Shown: positions 1 to 5,749 of the stretch, in pieces | How positions within the stretch are numbered: position 1 is the stretch's first letter | Layout: each line of letters begins with the position of its first letter | Assembly (NCBI GenBank): GCA_028293225.1 | Contig: JAQGPE010000488.1 | Span: 1-14,309 of the forward strand | Length of the DNA: 14,309 bases | Source: Akkermansiaceae bacterium | Lineage (GTDB): Bacteria > Verrucomicrobiota > Verrucomicrobiia > Verrucomicrobiales > Akkermansiaceae | Direction of reading: 5' to 3' | Position numbers and translations under genes: made by a program | Notes under the pieces: model-generated | Told to the model about the DNA's origin: nothing | Seen by the model: the letters and a program-made list of their open reading frames with translations, nothing else | The model's database searches: none

Positions 1-121
1 GAAGGTTTGGTTATAATCTCTAGCCTGGTTCGTGATGGGGGCTGCCTTGAGAGCTTCTGGCATCTTGCCGTTCCGACCAGGTTTACCCGCTGAGCAGGGG
101 GACAGAGTGTCCCCCCTCCGG
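1..121. repeat. Partial copy A of a ~155-bp palindrome-ended repeat
   Basis: The right-hand part of an interspersed repeat, cut off by the window's left edge. It ends with the palindrome GGGGGACA-GAG-TGTCCCCC (97-115) followed by CTCCGG, the same right end as the copies at 3799-3954 and 12552-12705. The interior blocks near 1-11 (GAAGGTTTGGT) and 74-96 (GACCAG..., CGCTGAGCAG) also match those copies, though the middle is clearly more diverged. No transposase is encoded. It resembles a REP/BIME-type or MITE-type non-autonomous element; family identity is inference. Confidence 0.7.
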
Positions 122-207
122 TCCACTCCCCAAGAACCCGCAGCAAGCTCCCAAGACGCCCCCTTACTCTCGACAACCCCAGCCGAATTCCCGGAATCCC
201 CCTTCCA

Positions 208-366
208 ATGACTCCCTCCATCGAGCGTTTCCTAGCCCTGATCACCGGCACTTCGCGCCCGGGTTACCCGCGACGCCCCTGCGCGCCATGGCCGAAGAGG
301 CCGTCCGCCGCGCCGACAAGCACGCCGCGTGAGGAGCAAGAGCCTCTGATTTCGCAAAGCAGCTGA
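208..366 (+). pseudogene. Broken 5' remnant of a paralogue of the 1810-3798 membrane gene
   Basis: The reading frame from the ATG at 208 starts MTPSIERFLALITGTSRPG, almost the same as the first 19 residues of the intact protein beginning at 1810 (MNPHIERFLALVTGTPRPG). The DNA is also very similar over about 65 bp. After the GCCCGGG at 257-263 there is one extra base relative to the intact gene, which shifts the frame, and similarity then stops. The remaining open frame (52 codons, ending at 366) looks random. In another frame the stretch up to the stop at 330-332 reads like a natural C-terminal helix (AMAEEAVRRADKHAA), so this may be the junction of a large internal deletion joining a 5' end to a foreign or distant 3' end. 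That last point is inference. Confidence 0.6.
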
Positions 367-422
367 TGCCTTCCGGTGTCAGCCGCTTTCTTTTTAGGGG
401 AGTCGGGAATCGGATGAGCGCT

Positions 423-1631
423 TCACTCCGCTTTCTCCCCGGTCCTCAGGATCTGCAGCGCCGCCGCGACCTTCTCGAAGCCCTCCAGCAGCACCTTGGC
501 CTGCTCCGGCTTGCTCGCCCTCCCGATCCGGCCGCGATAGACCTCCGTTGCCCGCTTCAGCAGTTCCATCCCGGTCTCGCTGCCCTCGCGTGAAATCCGG
601 GCCGAGCGGATGCTCTGGTCATACGACCAGTCGTTGCCCTCGCTGAAGTAGACCTCCGTGAGCTCTCCCTTCGCATCAAAATTCACCGTCGCCGCTCCGG
701 GCAAACCCGACATCCCTTCCGGACCGGTCCGCCACTCGATCGTTCCGGCCTTGTCGATCACCACCGGCTTGGTCACGACGACTCTGCCGCTCCCGGTTTC
801 GATCCGCGCAAGCGGCTGCCGGTCGATCTGCCGGGTTTTCCAGTCCGCCGGATAGGGAATCTCAAAAGCGGCTCCCAGCTTTTCCGGCAGCCCGGCCATC
901 GCCCGCGCCGTCAGCTTTTGCGTTGCCTCCGGCTCGCGCGGCTTCACATATTTTTCCGCCGCTACCACCGGTGGATTTTCAGGGTGGAGTGCCGCTGCCT
1001 TCTCGCCCTCTTCCTGTCGTAGCGCCCGGATCGCCAGCGACATCTTCTCCAGCCCCTCCAGCAGCCGCGCGGTGTCGGCAGGCTCGTCCGATTTCTCTGC
1101 CCGCTCACGATAGGTCTTCATGGCACGCTGGAAAAAAGCCTCACCGGTTTCGGCGTCATCATCGTTCCGGCCCAGCTGGCTCACGCCCCGCTCGTCGTCC
1201 TCCCATTTGAGCCCCCGGGCCCGGTGAATGACGATCGCTTCGAATTCGCCTGCTTCATCCAGGGTGAGATTCACCTCCAGGGACTCCAAGGCCAGATTTC
1301 GCGGCTGATGTGCGATCGTCCAGATCACCGTTCCGCGCCCGTCCCAAGGATTCACAAAGGGCAGGGTGGCGCAGATTTTCCCGCCCTCCACCGGAATCAC
1401 GGCGATCGGACGCCTGAGCCAATCGTCCCCTCCCCAGTCAGCCGGCGCGGGGATATTGAACTCCACTCCAAGCTTGGAGGGCAGCCGCTCGATCCCCTTC
1501 CTCGTCAGTTGATGGCAGGCGGGGAAGTCCTCCGCTTCTTCGTTGGCTCCGACAGCCCCCGGCCATGGCAAGGCAACGACCAGCAGCGACAGAAACCACA
1601 GACGAAAGCGATAAAGACATTGGTCCAGCAT
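423..1631 (-). CDS. Exported protein with an internally duplicated ~165-residue module, function unknown
   Basis: No known family recognised. The start chosen is the ATG at 1631 (MLDQCLYRFRLWF...), which gives a normal signal peptide: short basic n-region, hydrophobic LWFLSLLVVALPW core and a V-G-A cleavage site before NEEAEDF. An ATG at 1673 would add 14 residues and make the n-region unusually long; neither start has a clear ribosome binding site. The mature protein is a tandem duplication (numbering from the longer start). Residues ~55-226 and ~251-416 share LP.KLG..F.IP.PADW, a GT.xW segment mid-module, then an ETG...YR.R...P..A..LLEG.EK helical tail ending in GEKA. The modules are joined by a charged, proline-rich linker. 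It is divergent from the membrane gene at 1810 with a 178-bp spacer. Likely periplasmic or envelope-associated; role unknown. Confidence 0.8.
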   Translation of the reverse strand: MLDQCLYRFRLWFLSLLVVALPWPGAVGANEEAEDFPACHQLTRKGIERLPSKLGVEFNIPAPADWGGDDWLRRPIAVIPVEGGKICATLPFVNPWDGRGTVIWTIAHQPRNLALESLEVNLTLDEAGEFEAIVIHRARGLKWEDDERGVSQLGRNDDDAETGEAFFQRAMKTYRERAEKSDEPADTARLLEGLEKMSLAIRALRQEEGEKAAALHPENPPVVAAEKYVKPREPEATQKLTARAMAGLPEKLGAAFEIPYPADWKTRQIDRQPLARIETGSGRVVVTKPVVIDKAGTIEWRTGPEGMSGLPGAATVNFDAKGELTEVYFSEGNDWSYDQSIRSARISREGSETGMELLKRATEVYRGRIGRASKPEQAKVLLEGFEKVAAALQILRTGEKAE

Positions 1632-1809
1632 GGCGGAATCCGGAGAGTAGCGGAAAGGAGACCCGGGAAACATATCTTATCAGAGAATGCGCAGGAATGC
1701 ATTAAGTTCCGGACTCGCCGCCACCGGGAAGAATTTCCTGTCTCTTTACGGCGATATTACGCAGAGGATGCGACATTAGTCCGCAAGAACCCCTCACCCG
1801 CTTTTTGCC

Positions 1810-3798
1810 ATGAACCCCCACATCGAGCGCTTCCTCGCCCTGGTCACCGGCACCCCTCGCCCGGGAACCCGCGATGAGGAGCGCCAGGCCGCCGTCCGAG
1901 CCGATCTGATGGAGCGTCTCCAGGACCACCGTCCCGGCCCGGGCGCGCTGACGCTGGAGGAAGCCACAGCCCGTCTGGAAAGCCGCCCTGCCACCTTCTG
2001 GCTGGGCTTGAGAGCGCTGCTGGTCGTGCTGGCGCCCCTGGCCGTGCTACTATATGCAGCGTATGTCGAACTCCCGAACTACTACGTCGCGGACGGCGCA
2101 CCGGAGTGGCTGCCGGGATTCCTGCGCCAGCGGGTGGAGCAGCGCCAGGCCTCCCTGGCCACCCGCCCGCTGCCGGAGCCTCTGTCCACCTCTCTCACCA
2201 GCCACTTCCCCACCCTCCCCCAGGAGCCGCCGCGCCCGGCCGATCTGAGTGACCCGGAGTCGCTGCAGGCCGAGAACCAGGCAAAGACCGCCCGCGATGG
2301 CGTGGTGCCGCCCGATCTCATCGCCGCATGGCAAAAGGTGGATCCTGACAACGCCTGGCTGCTGCTCCACCAGGCCAGTTTCCTGGGCGGAAAGGCCATC
2401 GAATATGTCTACGGCAAGGGCAAGACCATCACGGACCCCAACGCCGCCCGGCAGGCGATGGAACTGTGCGAGCAGGCTGCTCGGCTCCCCAAATACACCA
2501 CTTACCTCCGCCGCCGCTACGGCCGCCAGCGCGACGCCGTGCGCCGCCCGGAAACGCTGAACGAAGCGGCGGCCATCTTCAGCTTGATGCCCCGCCAGGA
2601 GCCCGACTCCTCCTCCTCCGATCATCTCGGGGATTTCTTCCAGATCCAAGCCGAGGAGCTGGTGGCGAAGGGCGACCTCCCGGCCCTCGTTCCGGTCATC
2701 AATCTCGCCCGCCGCCTCTCGATCCTGCGTTCGCTGCAACCCGGCGCCTCGGCGGAGGAATACATTGCCCTGCCCGGCTGCATCTCCCGGTCGATGGAAA
2801 AGATCCTGACTCCCGCCGCTCCCTGCGAAGCCCTGGACATCGTGCGGGATTTCTACGGCCGCCAGCGGAGCGTTTCCACCCGGGCGGCCAAGTCGATGAT
2901 GAATTCTCAGCGACAGAGCCGCGACGGACTGAAGGCCGGATTCTACCCGGTGGTTCCCTTTCAGGACGTTTCCTATCACGCCGTCCGGCAGGTCGAACGG
3001 GCCGACGCCGGGCGGGCCATCGCCTTCTGCGTCGCGCTCGGAAGCAGTGTCGTCGTGCTGCTGTTCGTGGTCCCCTTCGCGCTGGCCCAGCGTCAGCGGG
3101 GAGTCGCCCGCGCGGCGCGAAACCTGGCCCGCCTGTATGACTGGACCGCCTGTGGCCGCATCTTTCTCTTCGGTTTCGCCTTGCCGCTGCTGGGGTGGTG
3201 GCTGCTGATCTGGCACACCCGTCTCGGCGGCCGGGATCTGCCGCTCGAGCTCTTTCGCACCGATGCGCTCCACCAGTTTTCATGGCTGGGTCAGATGCTG
3301 GCCGCGCCGCTGCTGGTCTGGACCGCGGCGCTGCAGTGGGCCCGGGTGGAACGCGCCCGCCACTTCGCCTTTCTGGGTCTGAGGCCGGCCTTCCTGCGCA
3401 CCGGCTGGCTGGCGGTGGCGCTGGCTGCCCTGATCGCGCCGCTGTATGGAGCGGTGAGGTGGTTTCCGGCTACTGAGCAGGCGGGCCCGTATCTCCAGAT
3501 CGTCGCCGCGGTGCAGGGCGGCCTGATCCTCTGGTTGCTGTGGCGGCTGATCGCGGGCGGCTTCACACCGCGCTCGGGCATGCTGGGTTCGATCCTCAGC
3601 GCCTGGCTGGTGCTGCCGGTGCTGAGCGCGCTCGCGCTGGCCGCCGGTTTGTGCGTTTTCGTTTGTCAGGCAAGCGAACGCCAGGGGATGGCCAGGCTAC
3701 CGTACCTCATCCGGGCTGAAGGACCGGGATCCTACGAGACCTACCGTAGTTCCTACCGCGACCTCATGCGCGCCGAGTTCGCCGACGAGCTGAAATGA
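1810..3798 (+). CDS. Seven-TM membrane protein with a large extracytoplasmic loop, function unknown
   Basis: 662 residues, no catalytic motif recognised. The N-terminus (~65 residues) is soluble and charged and begins with MNPHIERFLALVTGTPRPG, a segment repeated in the remnant at 208, which supports this start despite no Shine-Dalgarno. TM1 is at about residues 69-86. A ~315-residue hydrophilic, helix-rich region follows, presumably periplasmic if the N-terminus is cytoplasmic. Six more hydrophobic segments come at about 404-425, 451-472, 490-512, 531-552, 561-580 and 592-620, with a polar tail of ~40 residues. The arrangement recalls a soluble sensor or binding domain tethered to a polytopic membrane core, but no permease or kinase signature is visible. 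The stop codon abuts repeat copy B directly. The neighbouring paralogue remnant suggests a family that duplicates locally. Function is not assignable from sequence. Confidence 0.85.
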   Translation: MNPHIERFLALVTGTPRPGTRDEERQAAVRADLMERLQDHRPGPGALTLEEATARLESRPATFWLGLRALLVVLAPLAVLLYAAYVELPNYYVADGAPEWLPGFLRQRVEQRQASLATRPLPEPLSTSLTSHFPTLPQEPPRPADLSDPESLQAENQAKTARDGVVPPDLIAAWQKVDPDNAWLLLHQASFLGGKAIEYVYGKGKTITDPNAARQAMELCEQAARLPKYTTYLRRRYGRQRDAVRRPETLNEAAAIFSLMPRQEPDSSSSDHLGDFFQIQAEELVAKGDLPALVPVINLARRLSILRSLQPGASAEEYIALPGCISRSMEKILTPAAPCEALDIVRDFYGRQRSVSTRAAKSMMNSQRQSRDGLKAGFYPVVPFQDVSYHAVRQVERADAGRAIAFCVALGSSVVVLLFVVPFALAQRQRGVARAARNLARLYDWTACGRIFLFGFALPLLGWWLLIWHTRLGGRDLPLELFRTDALHQFSWLGQMLAAPLLVWTAALQWARVERARHFAFLGLRPAFLRTGWLAVALAALIAPLYGAVRWFPATEQAGPYLQIVAAVQGGLILWLLWRLIAGGFTPRSGMLGSILSAWLVLPVLSALALAAGLCVFVCQASERQGMARLPYLIRAEGPGSYETYRSSYRDLMRAEFADELK

Positions 3799-3954
3799 CC
3801 GGAGGGGGGACACTCTTGTCCCCCTTGCGGAGTTCGGGAGCTTGGTTTTGAGAGAAGACGGCTGAGTTCTCCGGGCGGATGACAGATCTTTGAAGGCGCT
3901 GTTTTTCGACCAGGTCAACTCGCTGAGCAGGGGTACAAGAGTGTCCCCCCTCCG
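3799..3954. repeat. Complete copy B of the palindrome-ended repeat, filling a convergent spacer
   Basis: A 156-bp element with ~28-bp imperfect terminal inverted repeats: CCGGAGGGGGGACACTC... at the left and its reverse complement at the right. Each end is itself a hairpin: GGGGGACA-CTCT-TGTCCCCC (3805-3824) and GGGGTACA-AGAG-TGTCCCCC (3930-3949, one mismatch). The interior aligns with copy C over its whole length with scattered substitutions. It begins at the base after the stop codon of the upstream gene and ends four bases before the exoA stop codon, so it could serve as a bidirectional transcript end, though neither hairpin is followed by a T-run. Confidence 0.85.
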
Positions 3955-3958
3955 TTCC

Positions 3959-4720
3959 TCACTTCAGCGTCAGGACCACCGGGCAGTGGTCGGATCCTGT
4001 CACCTCGGAAAGAATCTCCGCGCCTGCGATCCGGTCCTTCAGGCCATCGGAGACGCCGAAGTAGTCGATGCGCCAGCCGATGTTCTTGCCGCGCGCATTC
4101 ATGCGGAAGCTCCACCAGGAATACGCGTCCTTCTTGTCCGGGTAGAGGTGGCGGAAGCTGTCGATGAAGCCGCTGTCCAGGAGCTTGGTGAAGCCCGCGC
4201 GCTCTTCATCGCTGAAGCCGGCGTTCTTGCGGTTCTCCTTGGGCCGGGCGATGTCGATCTCCTGGTGGGCGACGTTGAGGTCGCCGCAGAAAATCACCGG
4301 CTTGCCCTGGTTGACGAAGGACAGCAGGTGCAGGCGGAAGGCCTCATCCCACTCCATGCGGTAGGGCAGGCGCTTCAGCTCGTTCTGCGAGTTCGGCGTG
4401 TAGACGTTGACGAGGTAGAAGTCGGGATACTCCAGGGTCAGCACGCGGCCTTCCTTGTCGTGGTCCTCGGCGTTCATGCCGTGGTGGACGGAGAGCGGTT
4501 CCTCGCGGCTGAAGATGGCCACGCCGGAGTAGCCGGCCTTGTCCGCGGAGTTCCAGTAGCTGCGGTAGCCGCCGAATTCCAGCGGCAGCTCGACCTGCTC
4601 CTCACGGGCCTTGATTTCCTGCAGGCAGAGGATGTCCGGCCGGTGACCGGTCATGAACTCCGGCAGCCCTTTTCCCAGGGTCGCGCGGATGCCGTTGACG
4701 TTCCAGGAAACGAGCTTCAT
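3959..4720 (-). CDS. xth: Exodeoxyribonuclease III / AP endonuclease (ExoA-Xth family)
   Basis: Cleaves DNA 5' of abasic sites in base-excision repair, with 3'-phosphodiesterase and 3'-5' exonuclease activities known for the family; acts in the cytoplasm and needs a divalent metal. At 253 residues it has the normal family length and every hallmark: MKLVSWNVNGIRA (metal-binding N7), LQEIKA with E35, the VYTPN tyrosine Y107, the GDLN motif (D147, N149), RIDY with D219, and the closing SDHCPV with D244-H245. The ATG at 4720 places the first beta-strand at the N-terminus as in ExoA/Xth proteins. It lies 37 bp downstream of rsfS on the same strand and is probably co-transcribed. No Shine-Dalgarno is evident. 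The symbol could equally be exoA; the family assignment is secure. Confidence 0.97.
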   Translation of the reverse strand: MKLVSWNVNGIRATLGKGLPEFMTGHRPDILCLQEIKAREEQVELPLEFGGYRSYWNSADKAGYSGVAIFSREEPLSVHHGMNAEDHDKEGRVLTLEYPDFYLVNVYTPNSQNELKRLPYRMEWDEAFRLHLLSFVNQGKPVIFCGDLNVAHQEIDIARPKENRKNAGFSDEERAGFTKLLDSGFIDSFRHLYPDKKDAYSWWSFRMNARGKNIGWRIDYFGVSDGLKDRIAGAEILSEVTGSDHCPVVLTLK

Positions 4721-4757
4721 GGCAGCAGGGCAGTCGGGTCGGGAAAGCGGTTGCGGA

Positions 4758-5120
4758 TCAGGCGGTGGCCCACTCGATTTCCTTGGCGTCCTTCCAGAGT
4801 TCTTCCAGGCCGTAGTATTCCCGCAGTTCGGTGTCCATCACGTGGACCATGACGTCGATGAAATCCAGCACCACCCAGCGGGTGTCGGCCTTGCCCTCGG
4901 AGTTGGCCGCCTTGGAGCCGTATTCCTGGTCCAGCTTCGACTGCACTTCCCGCAGGACGGCGCGCAGATGCGGCTGGGAGGAGCCGGAGCAGACCACCAT
5001 GTAGTCGGTCAGGTTCGAGAGCCCGCGAAGGTCCCAGACGCGGATTTGCTCCGCTTTCATCTCGTCCGCTGCCTTTGCGCACGCCTTCGCCAGTTCGATC
5101 CCTTCGATTGCCATGACCAT
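4758..5120 (-). CDS. rsfS: Ribosomal silencing factor RsfS (Iojap/DUF143)
   Basis: Binds ribosomal protein uL14 on the 50S subunit and blocks subunit joining when nutrients are scarce (known for the family). The 120-residue product carries the two signature stretches: LTDYMVVCSGSSQPHLRAV at residues 37-55, and WVVLDFIDVMVHVM with REYYGLEELW at about 82-109. The frame stays open to an ATG at 5306, but those extra 62 residues are low-complexity, proline/arginine-rich and unlike the family. The ATG at 5120 has an AAGGGGA site five bases upstream (5126-5132) and gives the family length; a second ATG at 5114 is also possible. In many bacteria rsfS follows nadD; here it begins a short minus-strand unit with exoA. 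Confidence 0.96.
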   Translation of the reverse strand: MVMAIEGIELAKACAKAADEMKAEQIRVWDLRGLSNLTDYMVVCSGSSQPHLRAVLREVQSKLDQEYGSKAANSEGKADTRWVVLDFIDVMVHVMDTELREYYGLEELWKDAKEIEWATA

Positions 5121-5125
5121 GTGTG

Positions 5126-5132
5126 TCCCCTT
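5126..5132 (-). promoter_or_regulatory. Ribosome binding site of rsfS
   Basis: Minus-strand AAGGGGA, five bases before the ATG at 5120. It decides between that start and the much longer open frame beginning at 5306. It is one of the few recognisable Shine-Dalgarno sites in the window. Confidence 0.6.
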
Positions 5133-5208
5133 ACGGGCTGGCGATCTTACCCTGAGTTTCCCGCTTGGCCATCTTAAATGCGCGCGGGCGTTTTCCGCAC
5201 CCCGGCCG

Positions 5209-5229
5209 GTGTCCGGCTCGCACCCGGAC
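5209..5229. repeat. Short palindrome, copy 1 (GTCCGG...CCGGAC)
   Basis: GTCCGGCTCGCACCCGGAC at 5211-5229, preceded by GT, matches the sequence at 5482-5500 at 17 of 19 positions. It can form a 7-bp stem (5210-5216 with 5224-5230) around a 7-base loop. Together with copy 2 it looks like a second, smaller interspersed palindrome family, unrelated to the GGGGGACA repeat. Confidence 0.55.
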
Positions 5230-5479
5230 AGGACAGCGGCGCATGCTCCGGGCGATGGCGGAGCCGGGGCGAAAAGGCGGCACCGAACCGGCAAGGGCAG
5301 GCGCACGGTCCAGCGGAAAAGGCGGCGCGGGGTCCGGGAAGGCGGACATTTTCCGGCTGGCGGGGTCTCTCCCCGCGGGCGGCGGCTTTCAGCGGGCTCG
5401 GCGGAGAGGCAGGCTTCTCACTGAGGATCAGCGCCTTGCCGGAACCCGCCACTCTCCCTGCGTTTCCCGAGGCGGCAGC

Positions 5480-5500
5480 GTGTCCGGTTCGCAACCGGAC
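5480..5500. repeat. Short palindrome, copy 2 (GTCCGGTT-CGC-AACCGGAC)
   Basis: A perfect 8-bp stem (5482-5489 with 5493-5500) and a 3-base loop, preceded by GT as in copy 1. The two bases that differ from copy 1 sit opposite each other: a T-A pair here and a C-C mismatch in copy 1. It superficially resembles a tRNA T-arm, but no tRNA body surrounds it. Confidence 0.55.
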
Positions 5501-5512
5501 CAAAGCCGGAAC

Positions 5513-5540
5513 AGAGAAGAGAAGAGAAGAGAAGAGAAGA
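5513..5540. repeat. Pentanucleotide microsatellite (AGAGA)5
   Basis: Five perfect AGAGA units at 5513-5537 followed by a partial unit, about 210 bp upstream of the giant gene's ATG. Such tracts are prone to slipped-strand length change. It is purine-only on the plus strand and runs straight into the hairpin at 5541. Confidence 0.8.
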
Positions 5541-5560
5541 ACACTCTCTCAAGAGAGTGT
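5541..5560. repeat. Perfect 8-bp hairpin ACACTCTC-TCAA-GAGAGTGT
   Basis: Arms 5541-5548 and 5553-5560 around a TCAA tetraloop, directly after the microsatellite. A further small GTGAG/CTCAC inverted repeat follows at about 5562-5575 and a TTTTT run at about 5580. It could be a terminator-like or leader structure for the rightward gene; there is no direct evidence for either. Confidence 0.5.
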
Positions 5561-5749
5561 GTGTGAGCACTCTCACTCGCTTTTTGGAAAAGGCCTTCAG
5601 AACCGGAAAGGCCGCTACACCTGCCGGGAAAAGCGCACGTAGTTGTGTGCCCCACAATGGCGCTCTTCCGGAAAAGCCGTTAGGGTGCCGCCCTGACCGT
5701 CGAGTTCGTCCCGCTTTTTCTCCTTCAAAATCCCGACCGACCCAAACCC

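Larger units (their letters stand above)
5121..5749. other. 629-bp divergent spacer with small hairpins and a microsatellite, no convincing gene
   Basis: This lies between rsfS (leftward) and the giant exported-protein gene (rightward), so it should hold both promoters; I could not identify convincing -35/-10 pairs. Several frames are open (for example 5178-5642 on the plus strand) but their products are low-complexity, rich in R/G/P/A and without domain character. Supported contents are two near-identical short palindromes (5209-5229 and 5480-5500), a pentanucleotide repeat (5513-5540) and a hairpin (5541-5560). The spacer is long compared with the other gaps in the window and may be the scar of a lost gene or a long 5' leader. 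Confidence 0.6.

Noticed and set aside
2050..3273. 407-codon minus-strand open frame inside the seven-TM gene
   Set aside because: No domain character and an antisense GC-rich composition; the plus-strand frame has clear TM periodicity.
3805..3824. Intrinsic (rho-independent) terminator at the GGGGGACA hairpins
   Set aside because: The stem-loops are strong but are not followed by a T-run on either strand, so I list them only as repeats.
3890..4852. 320-codon plus-strand open frame opposite exoA
   Set aside because: It overlaps a fully recognisable exonuclease III gene; the product is a V/A/L/E-rich antisense artefact.
5121..5306. 62-residue N-terminal extension of RsfS from the ATG at 5306
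   Set aside because: The extension is low-complexity and unlike the family; the start at 5120 has a ribosome binding site and gives the normal length.
5425..5510. Possible tRNA, because GGTTCGCAACC looks like a T-arm
   Set aside because: The conserved loop A58 is absent, and no acceptor, D or anticodon arms can be built around it.
5178..5642. Plus-strand ORF of 154 codons in the divergent spacer
   Set aside because: The product is R/G/P/S-rich, contains the translated microsatellite and hairpins, and has no protein-like pattern.
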